A stretch of 64,000 nt of DNA from RBG-16-34-14 sp963798865 (GCA_963798865.1 CAWCVZ010000004.1:806001-870000); one strand, 5' to 3'. Positions 15,961 through 25,225 are shown, counted from the first letter of the stretch. Notes: a model not told the origin generated them from the letters alone. Numbers and translations: made by a program.

Positions 15961-16701
15961 CTAATTAATTGTGTGAAACGAAATAATTCCTTTAAAATCG
16001 GGAATATGAAATTTAAGATGTCTTTCCATAAAAACTATTGCTCTATCGGCAGTAAAATCTTTAAAGTCATTAGCATTATTATTGTATTTTAGACATAACA
16101 AGTAGTTAAAAAGTTCCTGAGATATCTTAAAGTCAATTCTAAAGTTACTTGAACAGCGGCTGCAAAAAATACCCAATTCATAATTATATCCCAAATTGTC
16201 GCCGTTCATCAAATTGTTTTGACAAGATGAACAGTTATTTAGTTGAATCTCGTAACCGATTTCCTTTAAAAAGAAAAGAAAAAATCTTCCAAATGTGATA
16301 TTGGGACGTTCATTTGATGAGTCCAGTAAAAATAAGATTCTGATTAAACCGTTGAACAGTCTGCTGCTCGTTTCATTTTCAGGAGTTAATTTTTTAACCA
16401 GTTCTAAAATTGCGAGTGAAAATTTTAGTTTATCAAGGCTCTCTTTTATTCTCGGGAAATGCGAAATCAAATCCACACTTGAGAGATATTGAAGATCACG
16501 TGTCTCTTTTTTATAAATTATTATCTGAAGATGATTGAGCGGTTCAGTAATAAAACCTTTTTTTGATTTCGGACTTCTGGCACCTTTATGAATAACCGAA
16601 AGCTTACCGAAATCTTTTGTATAAAGAGAAAGAATATTACTGGAATCCCTGTAATCCATTTTACTGAGAACAACCGCCTCAGTTTTTATTATTTCACTCA
16701 T
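15961..16701 (-). CDS. recO: DNA repair protein RecO
   Basis: RecO works with RecF and RecR to load RecA onto SSB-coated single-stranded DNA. The 246-aa product starts with KTEAVVLSKMDYRDSSNILSLYT, the OB-fold N-terminus of the family, and continues SVIHKGARSPKSK. A four-cysteine zinc module is present near residues 158-182 (CSSCQNN and FCSRCSS). The ATG overlaps the mtnA stop region by 8 bases, so translation is probably coupled to mtnA. Function in repair and the mtnA neighbour appear unrelated. Confidence 0.93.
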   Translation of the reverse strand: MSEIIKTEAVVLSKMDYRDSSNILSLYTKDFGKLSVIHKGARSPKSKKGFITEPLNHLQIIIYKKETRDLQYLSSVDLISHFPRIKESLDKLKFSLAILELVKKLTPENETSSRLFNGLIRILFLLDSSNERPNITFGRFFLFFLKEIGYEIQLNNCSSCQNNLMNGDNLGYNYELGIFCSRCSSNFRIDFKISQELFNYLLCLKYNNNANDFKDFTADRAIVFMERHLKFHIPDFKGIISFHTIN

Positions 16702-17713
16702 TTATAAAATTATAGGGGAAGGTATAAACATCTTTTTCTGTAATGATTCCGGTAATCAGATATGAGGGTGTTACATCAAAAGCAGGGGAATAAACTTCGT
16801 AACTATCGGGTGCAATCGATTGCCCGTTCATTTTTATTAATTCATTTTTATTTCTAAATTCGATTTTTATATCATCACCTTTAACAGTTTTTTTATCTAT
16901 CGTTGTTGATGGAGCCGCAACATAAAATGGAATATTATGATAGTTAGCATTCACTGCAAGATTATATGTACCGATTTTATTGGCAGTATCACCGTTCAAT
17001 GCAATTCTATCGGCGCCAACAATTACAAAATCAATTTTATTCTGCTGCATTAAAGTTGCTGCTGAAGAATCACTCTGAATCTTAAAAGGAATGCCATTTT
17101 TTTCAAGTTCAAAAGAAGTTAACCTTAAACCCTGAAGCAATGGTCTTGTTTCATCTGCATAAACAAACTCAACCAGGTCATTTTCAAATCCAGTTTTAAT
17201 TACATTAAAAGCAGTGCCTTCTCCGCCTGTTGCAAGCTTACCGGTATTGCAATGTGTAAGTATTTTAGATTTATGCTTAAATATCCTTAAACCATTCTCT
17301 CCAATTTTTCTGCACTTTTCTATATCATCATTATGAATTTCCTTTGCACGTTTAAGTAATATTTCATAAAGATCATCTGAGTTTTTATTCGGTTCAAAAT
17401 TATTCTTCATCTCTTCAATTGCCCAGAAAAGATTTACCGCAGTCGGCCGGGTTTCCGCTAATCTTTTAACTGCTTTGTTAAATACTTCTTCCTGATTTTC
17501 CTTAGGAATGTTTTTAAATGAAAGAGCAATTGCATAAGCAGCGGAAATTCCAATTAATGGAGCACCTCTCACCTCAAGCTTTTCAATTGCTTCAGCAATC
17601 CTCTCATAACTTTCGGTTTCAATGTAAGTTTCGGTAAGTGGGAGTTTGGTTTGATCGAGAAAAACAAATTTGCCGTTAATAAAATCTAAAGAAAAATAAT
17701 TACTCTTTTTCAT
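16694..17713 (-). CDS. mtnA: S-methyl-5-thioribose-1-phosphate isomerase
   Basis: Isomerises methylthioribose-1-phosphate to methylthioribulose-1-phosphate in methionine salvage. The 339-aa protein carries the eIF2B-like fold with catalytic Cys155 in ILTHCNTGKLATGGEGTA and catalytic Asp235 in VIVGADRIALNGDTANKIGT, plus the RGAPLIGISAAY N-terminal motif. These distinguish it from eIF2B subunits and ribose-1,5-bisphosphate isomerases reasonably well. It overlaps the upstream PfkB kinase gene by 14 bases and recO by 8. No methylthioadenosine phosphorylase or later pathway gene (mtnB-D) is in the window. Confidence 0.93.
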   Translation of the reverse strand: MKKSNYFSLDFINGKFVFLDQTKLPLTETYIETESYERIAEAIEKLEVRGAPLIGISAAYAIALSFKNIPKENQEEVFNKAVKRLAETRPTAVNLFWAIEEMKNNFEPNKNSDDLYEILLKRAKEIHNDDIEKCRKIGENGLRIFKHKSKILTHCNTGKLATGGEGTAFNVIKTGFENDLVEFVYADETRPLLQGLRLTSFELEKNGIPFKIQSDSSAATLMQQNKIDFVIVGADRIALNGDTANKIGTYNLAVNANYHNIPFYVAAPSTTIDKKTVKGDDIKIEFRNKNELIKMNGQSIAPDSYEVYSPAFDVTPSYLITGIITEKDVYTFPYNFINE

Positions 17714-18617
17714 TAAATCTTGAAAGGTTCATAAATTCTCTGAATCTATCCTGTATTCTTAAATAAGAAAGATTTTCCAATCCTTTTGTACTGAATTTCT
17801 CGACACAAAAAGAAGCCATTGCACTTCCATAAATAACTGCACATTTTAAATTTTCAGGACTAACATCCTGGGTACGGTGAAGATATCCTGTAAAACCTCC
17901 GGCAAAAGAATCACCGGCGCCTGTGGGATCGTAAATTAATTCCATCGGGTAAGCTGGGGCTGAGAAAACAATATCATTTGTAAAAAGTAATGCACCGTGC
18001 TCGCCTTTTTTTATGATAAGAATTTCAGGGCCCATGTTTCTTATTGCTCTTGCAGATTTTATTAGGTTTGGTTCGTGAGCAAGAAGTCTTGCTTCACTAT
18101 CATTGATTATTAAAACATTTACTTTTTTAAGAAGCTCAATAAGCTCATCTTTTTTTCCTTCAATCCAGTAATTCATAGTATCGCAAACAACAAATGCAGA
18201 ATCATTCATCTGTTCAAGAACTTTCATTTGCAAAATCGGATCAATATTTCCGAGGCACACAAATTTAGATTTTCTAAAACTTTCAGGAATTACAGGATTA
18301 AAATCCTGGAAAACATTTAGCTCCGTAAATAAAGTATCCCTTACATTTAAATCGTAATGATACTTCCCGCCCCAGCGGAAAGTTTTTCCCCCATCAATAA
18401 TCTGGAGTCCATCAAGATTAATATTATGCTCCTCCATAAGCTGCATATATTTTTTGGGGAAATCACTTCCCACTACACCAACAAGATTAATCGGAGCGCT
18501 GAAATAGCTTGCCGAAAGAGATATATAAGTAGCTGAACCGCCCAAAGCATCTACAACTTTATCGAACGGAGTAGAAACAGTATCCAACCCTAAAGAACCG
18601 ACAACAAGTAAACTCAA
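17700..18617 (-). CDS. PfkB-family carbohydrate/nucleoside kinase
   Basis: A ribokinase-like kinase of 305 residues. Seen are the N-terminal VVGSLGLDTV and GGSATYIS segments and the anion-hole/catalytic motif DPTGAGDSFAGG (230-241; base Asp236). It phosphorylates a sugar or nucleoside hydroxyl with ATP; the exact acceptor cannot be read. It overlaps mtnA by 14 bases, which suggests a role near methylthioribose/methylthioadenosine metabolism, but adenosine or sugar kinase activity is equally possible. It heads the pfkB-mtnA-recO run. About 180 bases of noncoding sequence with an inverted repeat lie upstream. Confidence 0.87.
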   Translation of the reverse strand: MSLLVVGSLGLDTVSTPFDKVVDALGGSATYISLSASYFSAPINLVGVVGSDFPKKYMQLMEEHNINLDGLQIIDGGKTFRWGGKYHYDLNVRDTLFTELNVFQDFNPVIPESFRKSKFVCLGNIDPILQMKVLEQMNDSAFVVCDTMNYWIEGKKDELIELLKKVNVLIINDSEARLLAHEPNLIKSARAIRNMGPEILIIKKGEHGALLFTNDIVFSAPAYPMELIYDPTGAGDSFAGGFTGYLHRTQDVSPENLKCAVIYGSAMASFCVEKFSTKGLENLSYLRIQDRFREFMNLSRFNEKE

Positions 18618-18711
18618 GATTTCCCTCTGCTAAGAAGTTATAAATTGTATTGCTAAAATATATAATTAAGTGGAAAAAATTAAATCAATCAAAATTGTTG
18701 AACATTGAACA

Positions 18712-18778
18712 TTGATTATTGAGAATTTTCAATATGAGTCTTTAGAACAATTTTTAACAATCACCTCTCAATAATCAA
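18712..18778. repeat. Inverted repeat with 13-bp perfect arms
   Basis: TTGATTATTGAGA at 18712-18724 is repeated in inverted form as TCTCAATAATCAA at 18766-18778, with a 41-base spacer. The surrounding stretch 18690-18800 is rich in related words (AACATTGA, CTCAAT, TCAATT). It lies between the NUDIX gene end (18797) and the PfkB start (18617), both leftward. It could be a long-loop hairpin or a remnant of a dispersed intergenic repeat; no coding potential is seen. Confidence 0.7.
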
Positions 18779-18796
18779 CTCTCAATCTATCAATTC

Positions 18797-19267
18797 TCAA
18801 TTTCTTCCCAACTTGAGTTCAACGAAATTCAAAAAAGATATTTCTTTAAGAAAGTAATTAGTAATAATCTCAACCGATCTTCTCTGCCCGGGCCAGGCAA
18901 GCAGCTTTTTAGCTTCATTTGGTTTGAACCATCCGAACTCACAATGTTCTTTGCAAATAATTACTTTAGAATCAGGCTCCACTTCAGCAGCAAAAACAGG
19001 AAGAAGCGAGATATAATTCTTCTCGTGCGAATAAAATGAATTAACATTTGGTGCTACCCAGAATTTTTTTGGCTTTAATCCCGTTTCTTCTTTAATCTCA
19101 CGCAAAGCTGCTTTATATGCTTTCTCTCCTTTTCTTATTTTGCCTGTTACCATTTGCCATAGACCGGGATAAATTTCTTTCTCATTTCTTTTAAGAAGAA
19201 GAAACTCAATCCCGTTTTTCTTTTTACAGAAAATATGAGCTTCGATCATGTTTGAGATGATTTTCAT
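18797..19267 (-). CDS. NUDIX hydrolase
   Basis: A 156-aa pyrophosphohydrolase of nucleoside diphosphates linked to another moiety. The Nudix box is complete: GKIRKGEKAYKAALREIKEE followed by TGL fits GX5EX7REUXEEXGU. The preceding LLLKRNEKEIYPGLWQMVTG is typical of small NTP-pyrophosphatase members such as dihydroneopterin-triphosphatase-like enzymes, but the substrate is not fixed by these motifs. Start is uncertain between the ATG at 19267 and the one six codons later; neither has a strong ribosome binding site. It sits just downstream of the terminator that closes the Ycf48-like gene, so it probably has its own promoter. Confidence 0.9.
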   Translation of the reverse strand: MKIISNMIEAHIFCKKKNGIEFLLLKRNEKEIYPGLWQMVTGKIRKGEKAYKAALREIKEETGLKPKKFWVAPNVNSFYSHEKNYISLLPVFAAEVEPDSKVIICKEHCEFGWFKPNEAKKLLAWPGQRRSVEIITNYFLKEISFLNFVELKLGRN

Positions 19268-19278
19268 ACGAGTTTAAA

Positions 19279-19312
19279 ATAAAAAACCCGGCTCCAATTT
19301 GAAACCGGGTTA
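19279..19312 (-). terminator. Intrinsic terminator after the Ycf48-like T9SS gene
   Basis: On the minus strand, AACCCGG, a 13-base loop, CCGGGTT and a T-rich tail (TTTTATTTT) follow the stop codon of the gene ending at 19333 by about 20 bases. This is a standard Rho-independent terminator. Confidence 0.9.
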
Positions 19313-19332
19313 ATGTAATATTGTTTAGAATG

Positions 19333-21426
19333 TTACTTAATTAATATCATCTGTTTAGATTGACTGAAAAGAATTCTATCTCCGTTCAAAGCTGTAATCC
19401 TGTAAATATAAACTCCGTTACTCAAACCAGAACCATTAAAAGTTTTTTCATAAAATCCTGCAGGTTTAAGTTCATTTACAAGTTCGGTTACTTCCGTTCC
19501 TAATATATCATAAACCTTTAATAATATTTTACTAGATGTTGGAATTTGATATTTAATGGTTGTTGTTGGATTAAAAGGATTAGGGTAATTTTGATCCAAA
19601 ATTGATTGCATAGCCAATTCAGTTTTATGATCTTGTACGAAATCAACTCCTTCGTTAGTTGTTAGAATTGTACCAAAACATCCAACAACCCACCCAATAT
19701 TCTGATCAACAAAATAAATGGAAGTTAGATCATTAATTGTTCCACTTAATTGGGATATCCAATCTTGACCTCCATTAGTTGTTTTAATAATTGTACCTCC
19801 AAGACCTGCAATCCATCCCGTATGCTGATCAATGAAATGAACTGTTAGAAAAATATTATTTGGTCCAAAGGACTGATTTATCCAATCGACACCACCATTA
19901 GTTGTTTTTAGGATTACATTTTGATCTCCAACAGCCCAACCAGTTTTTGAATTAATAAAACATACTGAGTAAAATTCACTATATACATTACATGGTTGTT
20001 TTATCCAATTTTCTCCACCATCAGTTGTTCTGAGGATTGTTGCCCACCAGCCAACTACCCATCCATTTTTTTCATCAATAAAGTGAACTGAGCGCAACCA
20101 GTAAGGTATACCACTTTCCTGGATCATCCAATCTTCACCCCCGTTAGTTGTTTTGAGTATTGTTCCTCCATCACCTACTATCCAACCAATATTTTGATTA
20201 CTAAAATGAATAGATGATAAAGAATAATTTGTTCCACTTAGTTGCATTATCCAATTTGTTCCTCCATTAGTTGTTTTAAGAATAGTACCAAAATCTCCAA
20301 CAATCCATCCAGTATTTTCATTAATAAAATAAACGGACCTTAAATCATTAGGTGTATCGCTTGATTGATTTATCCAAGTTTTACCACTATTTGTTGTTTT
20401 TATAATTGCACCTTGACAACCTACCGACCAGCCCACATTTTGATTACTAAAATGAACTGATAATAATTGATAATTTGTCCCATTTGATTGGCTAACCCAG
20501 TTTATTCCACTATTAGTAGTCTTTAATATTTTGCCGTATGATCCAACAGCCCAACCTAAATTTTGATTTAAGAAGATAACAGAAGTTAGATAAAAAATTG
20601 TACCACTATTTTGGCTAATCCAATTTTGACCTCCATTTGTTGTTTTAAGAATTTTACCTTCACTACCTGTTATCCAGCCAACATTTTCTCCTATGAAATA
20701 AACAGAAAATAAAACATCACTTTCTCCGCTTATTTGATCTATCCAATTATTACCGCCATCAGTAGATTTTATAATTTTACCGGGCCAACCCACAGCCCAT
20801 CCAATATTTTCGTCAATAAATTGAACGGAATATAAATCATGCCATTCCCAACTTGATTTGATTACCCAATTATCACCACCGTCTGTTGTCTTAATTATCA
20901 TTCCAAACTCTCCAACTATCCAACCGTGTTTCCTATCTACAAAATCAACTGAACCTAACCAACAAATTGTCCCGCTAATTTGACTCAACCAATTTTCTCC
21001 TCCATTTATTGTTTTGAGAATTGTTCCTCCCCATCCTACTACCCAACCAATATTATAATCCAAAAAAATAACAGATAAAAGATCATTTTTTGTATCACTT
21101 AATTGAGTTACCCAATTTTCACCACCATCAGTTGACTTAAGAATTACTCCTTTTTCTCCTATAACCCAGCCAGTATTCGAGTCAATGAAATATACCGAGC
21201 GTAAATGATTTGTAGTATTGCTTTTTTGAATTATCCAATTTTCTCCGGCATTGGTAGTTTTAAGAATTGTTCCACCATCGCTCACAGTCCATCCAGTTAA
21301 TGAATCTATGAATCTAACTGAATTTAAAGTATTGCCAATTGGTAAAGGATTTTGCCAAACCCATTGAGCAGTTGAAGAATTTAAGTTTACTAAAATTAAA
21401 ATGGAGATTTTTAATATTATTTTCAT
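19333..21426 (-). CDS. Secreted Ycf48-like repeat protein with type IX secretion sorting domain
   Basis: Starting at the ATG at 21424-21426, the protein is 697 aa with a signal peptide (MKIILKISILILVNLNSSTA). It then has about 13-14 repeats of roughly 43 residues with the core GW-x-VG-x-x-G-x-I-x-KTT-x-GG-x-x-W, as in Ycf48/photosynthesis-system-II-assembly-like beta propellers. The C-terminus carries NYPNPFNPTTTIKYQIP and ends in SKQMILIK, the Por/T9SS sorting domain, so it should cross the outer membrane and be exposed or released. Function is unknown; the fold suggests protein or surface binding. The ATG overlaps the stop of a 50-aa upstream ORF (TAATG) and has no evident ribosome binding site of its own. 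Confidence 0.88.
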   Translation of the reverse strand: MKIILKISILILVNLNSSTAQWVWQNPLPIGNTLNSVRFIDSLTGWTVSDGGTILKTTNAGENWIIQKSNTTNHLRSVYFIDSNTGWVIGEKGVILKSTDGGENWVTQLSDTKNDLLSVIFLDYNIGWVVGWGGTILKTINGGENWLSQISGTICWLGSVDFVDRKHGWIVGEFGMIIKTTDGGDNWVIKSSWEWHDLYSVQFIDENIGWAVGWPGKIIKSTDGGNNWIDQISGESDVLFSVYFIGENVGWITGSEGKILKTTNGGQNWISQNSGTIFYLTSVIFLNQNLGWAVGSYGKILKTTNSGINWVSQSNGTNYQLLSVHFSNQNVGWSVGCQGAIIKTTNSGKTWINQSSDTPNDLRSVYFINENTGWIVGDFGTILKTTNGGTNWIMQLSGTNYSLSSIHFSNQNIGWIVGDGGTILKTTNGGEDWMIQESGIPYWLRSVHFIDEKNGWVVGWWATILRTTDGGENWIKQPCNVYSEFYSVCFINSKTGWAVGDQNVILKTTNGGVDWINQSFGPNNIFLTVHFIDQHTGWIAGLGGTIIKTTNGGQDWISQLSGTINDLTSIYFVDQNIGWVVGCFGTILTTNEGVDFVQDHKTELAMQSILDQNYPNPFNPTTTIKYQIPTSSKILLKVYDILGTEVTELVNELKPAGFYEKTFNGSGLSNGVYIYRITALNGDRILFSQSKQMILIK

Positions 21427-21578
21427 TATGGATAACGGAGCAATATTATAGTGTTTACACAAACAATGTGCCTTAAAAATAGGACTAAAAACGAAACATT
21501 GAGCAGAATACCAACCCCGATAAAAGAACCTAAAGAATAAATTACCAGGAAAAATATCCCGCCCCCAATCTTACCCAT
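21426..21578 (-). CDS. Possible small membrane protein (50 aa), coupled to the Ycf48-like gene
   Basis: Below the usual length cutoff but plausible. The ATG at 21576-21578 is preceded at eight bases by AAGGGAG. The product starts MGKIGGGIFFLVIYSLGSFI and is almost entirely hydrophobic for its first 35 residues, ending in a short polar tail with LLRYP. Its TAA overlaps the ATG of the next gene (TAATG), and that gene lacks a clear ribosome binding site, which favours translational coupling. I do not recognise the family. It could be a chance ORF in AT-rich DNA. Confidence 0.45.
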   Translation of the reverse strand: MGKIGGGIFFLVIYSLGSFIGVGILLNVSFLVLFLRHIVCVNTIILLRYP

Positions 21579-21723
21579 ACTATGAACTCCCTTGTAAGCT
21601 TAAAAAGCTTAATACAACGTAATAAAATAAAAATTAAAAAGAGAGTATATTATTTTTTAGTTACTAAATTAAGATTCCAACAGTTGCGGAATGATAAGCA
21701 AATTATTATACATTGCTGCCAGA

Positions 21724-21969
21724 TCAAAAATACGCTCTAACTTCCGCACGTGCTGTATGAATTGCCCTGCTGCTTCCCTGCAATCTGCCATCATAACTTA
21801 CAGTGGATTGCAGATTACCTGAAAGCCTGTAATCAAAATTTAATCTCCAGAAAAAATTCTTACCAACCTGGTTTCCGCCTGTTACTTCAAAAGGAAGGAA
21901 ATTTTCTGTAGCATTTGTAACAAGCTCTGTTCTTTCAACTTCAATTCTCAGTCTTCCCTGATCCTGCAA
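21724..21969 (-). pseudogene. Large outer-membrane protein, C-terminal fragment
   Basis: The last 80 or so residues of the gene that starts at 25225. The fragment reads GRLRIEVERTEL, then alternating-pattern strands (NFFWRLNFDYRLSGNLQSTV) and finishes HTARAEVRAYF with a terminal aromatic residue, as expected for a beta-barrel C-terminus. It follows the preceding fragment across two closely spaced indels near 21955-21995; a third frame between them gives RFNLSFAG, the probable true linking sequence. Confidence 0.7.
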
Positions 21970-21977
21970 ATGATAAA

Positions 21978-22994
21978 TTAAATCTTAATTGCCTGGGAAT
22001 TTAAATCAATTATTGTTGGATTCACAGGTAAAGTATCTTCTTTTCTTCCGGCACTTATTTTAAAACCCACTTCAATATTTCTTTCAGGTCTGTAAGAAAA
22101 ATCTGTGGTTATACTGTTACCTGTTATTTCCCTTCTCCTGTTAGAACTGACAGGAGCAAAAACATTATCATTTTGATTAACAAGGTCAGTCTGGTTACTC
22201 ATTTCTTCAATCATTTTAAATCTTATTCTTAAGCTTCTCTCCCTGTTGTATCCGCGTTCAACTCCGCCACTGAACTGGTTTAGACTCTTCCTTTGAGTAT
22301 ATCGGAAACGGAAAGATAATTCAGGGTCATTTTCCCAGAGGAAAAGATCCTGCTGAATATAATTAGATCCGGCAATGGTTTTGTTCTCATTTAGAAAAGA
22401 AGAAAACTTAAGTAAATAAATTTTTGCATAATCTTCTTCCTTGCTGTTCTCTTCAACGCGCCAGTATGTTTCACTTGATAAAGGATTTAATAATATCCCG
22501 GTAACTGAATCTTTATCAAACAGTTCACCATAATTTATTTTCCACCTCGAGCTTGTTTTAAGATCAATAACAGGAAAAAGCTGATCGGTTGGAATTGTTA
22601 CGACTATAAAATCTCCATCATATACTGTAGGTTCAAATTCGTTTTCATCTGCAACACCGTTATTGTTTAGATCACCAAGATATTTATAGTTACCCGAACC
22701 GGCTTCAACTCTTACAAAAACCCTTTCTAATCTTGCAGATCTTTGAGTTGAAACTTCGTAGAAGAAATCTCCATCAATTCCGTTCAATGGTTTTAATCTT
22801 GTTTGTGAACGGATAAGTATTGTTTCAGTATTTAGTGAACCTCTTTGCTTAAAAATTTCTGTGTACTTTTTATTTCTGTATGTAAAATTTAATGTTGAAG
22901 AAACTTCCTCAACCCCGCTGTAATTTAATTCATAATATTGAGTGTTGGATTTAGACTCTTTGAAAGCAGAACCATCAAGATGGTAAATAATCAT
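21978..22994 (-). pseudogene. Large outer-membrane protein, third fragment
   Basis: Continues the gene begun at 25225. It encodes about 335 residues of beta-strand-like sequence rich in aromatic and charged alternation (YELNYSGVEEVSSTLNFTYR, ELSFRFRYTQRKSLNQ, TTDFSYRPERNIEVGFK). A segment GDLNNNGVADENEFEP looks like a calcium-binding dockerin-like or EF-hand-like loop (DxNxxGxxDExE). The fragment's first residues are joined to the previous one across a one-base indel near 22985. No independent start signal is present. Confidence 0.72.
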
Positions 22995-23874
22995 TTCTTA
23001 AAGAATATTTAGCAGAAAGATTTAATCCAAAAAAATCATTGAGCTTAAGATATGGAGCAACATCAGAGTATTTAAGACTTCCTGAAAGGAGAGAATCGTT
23101 CAAAGGGACTTTATCTTTTTTATCTTCTGCAAGAAATTCCATTCCAGGTGTGAACTTCCAAATATTATAATACCCGTTACCCGACTGCCGGTACCAGTTG
23201 CTTTTCAGAGAAGTGTTATCGCTCTCTACATAATCAAAATTATAGTTTAAAGAATAATCTTTAGTATTTGAAAATCGAATAGTATTATTGAACCTGTTGG
23301 ATTTGAAATCATCGCCTCTTCTCAGCAAACCTGCAGTAGAAGAAATGTTCAATTCATTAATCGGAATTAGATTTAAATTAAATTCACGCAAAGTTTCATC
23401 TTCAGGTTGATCCTGGGAAAAAACATTATAGTTCCTGTTGAACTCAACTTCATTCAGTCTATCCGGGAGAGTGAATTTATCCTGTATAAACCTGTCTTTA
23501 TAAGACAAGCCAATTTTACCAAGACTGATTTTTCCAATATTTATTTCTTTGGGATTTATTTTCAGAAAAATATTTCTTGCCTGCCCAAAATTATCTTTAT
23601 CATCTAATGAAGATAGCCTGTTCTTATCCCACAAGCTTCCGGCATATTCAAGATCAAGTTCAACATCTTCAAAAGGTTTTAGAGATAGAACAACATTGCC
23701 TACTCTTTTTAACTCAGGTAACGGTAAGAAAATTACCGGAAGATAGCTGCCGCTTTTAACACCGGCAAACCTGTAATTACCAAGACTTTCTCTTACATAA
23801 TCACCAAGCCCATCTCCAACAAAACTAAATGAAACATTATAAATTGCGATTGAGATCTCCGGGACTATAAACAT
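22975..23874 (-). pseudogene. Large outer-membrane protein, second fragment
   Basis: About 290 residues of the same gene, beginning in truth at NVSFSFVGDGLGDYV after a one-base loss in a T run near 23845-23855 (FYNVSF is the likely original junction). Segments such as IFLPLPELKRVGNVVLSLKP and EFNLNLIPINELNISSTAGL alternate hydrophobic and polar residues like outer-membrane strands. No domain of known function is recognised. It ends by an indel near 22985 where the next fragment takes over. Confidence 0.72.
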
Positions 23875-25018
23875 AATAACTGAATGGCTGGCTGTTTAAA
23901 AGAGTATCAACTTTAGAGTAAGTGCCTCTTACAATTCCAAGTGAGTCCGGCTGTGCTAAACTAACGCCGCTTCTTGCAGCTTTATTCCTATCATCACCTG
24001 CCTGGTAAAGAATTGCTTTATCCGAATCAGAAAGAGAAATATCAATCGGTGCATCCTGATCATCTCCTTCCTGCAGGTACTGAACTTTGAGTAAAACTTT
24101 ATCATTAAAAAACTGAGATTCTCCACCGGCGCCAAAAAAATTCCGGTTAAACCGCCTGTCGGTATATTCAAAATCAACATTAATCCTGCTGGCTGAAGTA
24201 ATTAATTTTTTTGGAGTGAAAATTATTTGTGCATTGGAGTAATCAATAATATAATCATTGGCTTCGCCTCTTTTTAAATTTATTCCGTCAAGATAAACTC
24301 TTTCGGTTCCTGCGATAATAATTATATCTCTTTCATTGTTTTGCCCTGAAAGCCTGTATGGACCCTGTACGCCTTCTATACCGTTAATAAAATTTGTATT
24401 GAATTTTCCTCTAGAGCCCGCAACAGAGATAAAACCATTATTTTTTTCAAAATTGAATTCTCCCATTAATCCCTGGAGCTTCCTGTTGACAACTCCAAAT
24501 TCACCTTCTTTTCTTTGTATCTCGTAATCACCAAAAGTGCCAGTAGCGTTGGGATGTTTTATCTGAATAAAAACTTTGTCAAGCTCTTCGAGTCTTTCAG
24601 TATTTCCTTCCGGTTGAATTGGTGTGTTCTCATCAGTTAATGCAGCTACAACTTCAATATCTTCAGATAATCTTCCTGATAACTGTAACCGCAGCCCGCT
24701 GTTTAAAGAAAAATCTTTTGTAGTACCAACAGTAAATCCTCTGACTATAGTTCCGCTTTTTTCTATACCGGGTCCAAAAATAGATTCTGATGAAAAGCTG
24801 CCTGTTTCAGGAGAAGTTATTTTTATTGTATCCCCTTTTTCAACATCATATTTAGTTACCAGGCTTCTCTTTTTATATTCTTTCTGCAGCCCGATATCCA
24901 AAGCTGAATAAGTAACAATTAAGGTATCGTAAATTGAATATGGAAGTGTATCGGAAAGTGTAAATGAACCGGAATCATAGAAAAATTTATAATCTTTATC
25001 AGAGATTAATTGAACCTC
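23837..25018 (-). pseudogene. Large outer-membrane protein of unknown function, first main fragment
   Basis: The frame is open immediately after a TAA at 25019-25021 and continues the N-terminal piece in the same frame, so the break there is an in-frame stop rather than a frameshift. Recognisable stretches are GTIVRGFTVGTTKDFSLNSG, RLQLSGRLSEDIEVVAALTD, DKVFIQIKHPNATGTFGDYE and INVDFEYTDRRFNRNFFGAG. The style resembles large Bacteroidetes/Ignavibacteria surface or SprA-like barrel proteins, but I cannot name the family. The whole gene (21724-25225) would give about 1,150 residues. Because errors are so dense here, sequence quality should be checked before calling it a pseudogene. Confidence 0.75.
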
Positions 25019-25225
25019 TTAATGAATTGTTTCTGTATGGGGAATTATAGAAACATGAGATATTTTATAAATGTTATCAAAATTAATTGCAATTGTATCT
25101 CTAACCAGCACTGTGAGATATTTATTTTGTGAAATTCCCTCAGAAGAAAAGAAAAAGAGAAAAGTAATAAGTAAAAAAATTTTGTCCCGATTTTTCGGGA
25201 TTTCTTTTGAGAAACTGGATTTCAA
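25019..25225 (-). pseudogene. Large outer-membrane protein, N-terminal signal fragment
   Basis: From a TTG at 25225 it encodes a basic n-region (KSSFSKEIPKNRDK), a hydrophobic core (IFLLITFLFFFSSEGIS) and the first mature residues, ending HTETIH and TAA. The same frame continues after the stop with EVQLISDKDYKFFYDSGS, which is the expected sequence, so one base change at the TAA would restore the protein. The start codon is uncertain: AGGG lies only three bases upstream. A 6-bp inverted repeat (TCCCGA/TCGGGA) at 25185-25200 falls inside the coding part. Confidence 0.65.

Noticed and set aside
19333..21426. Regularly spaced DNA repeats suggesting a CRISPR array
   Set aside because: Spacing is about 130 bases, repeats diverge and keep the reading frame; they are protein repeats of a Ycf48-like propeller.
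25185..25200. TCCCGA/TCGGGA hairpin followed by a T-rich tail, terminator-like on the plus strand
   Set aside because: It lies inside the N-terminal coding part of the outer-membrane protein gene and no plus-strand gene ends there.
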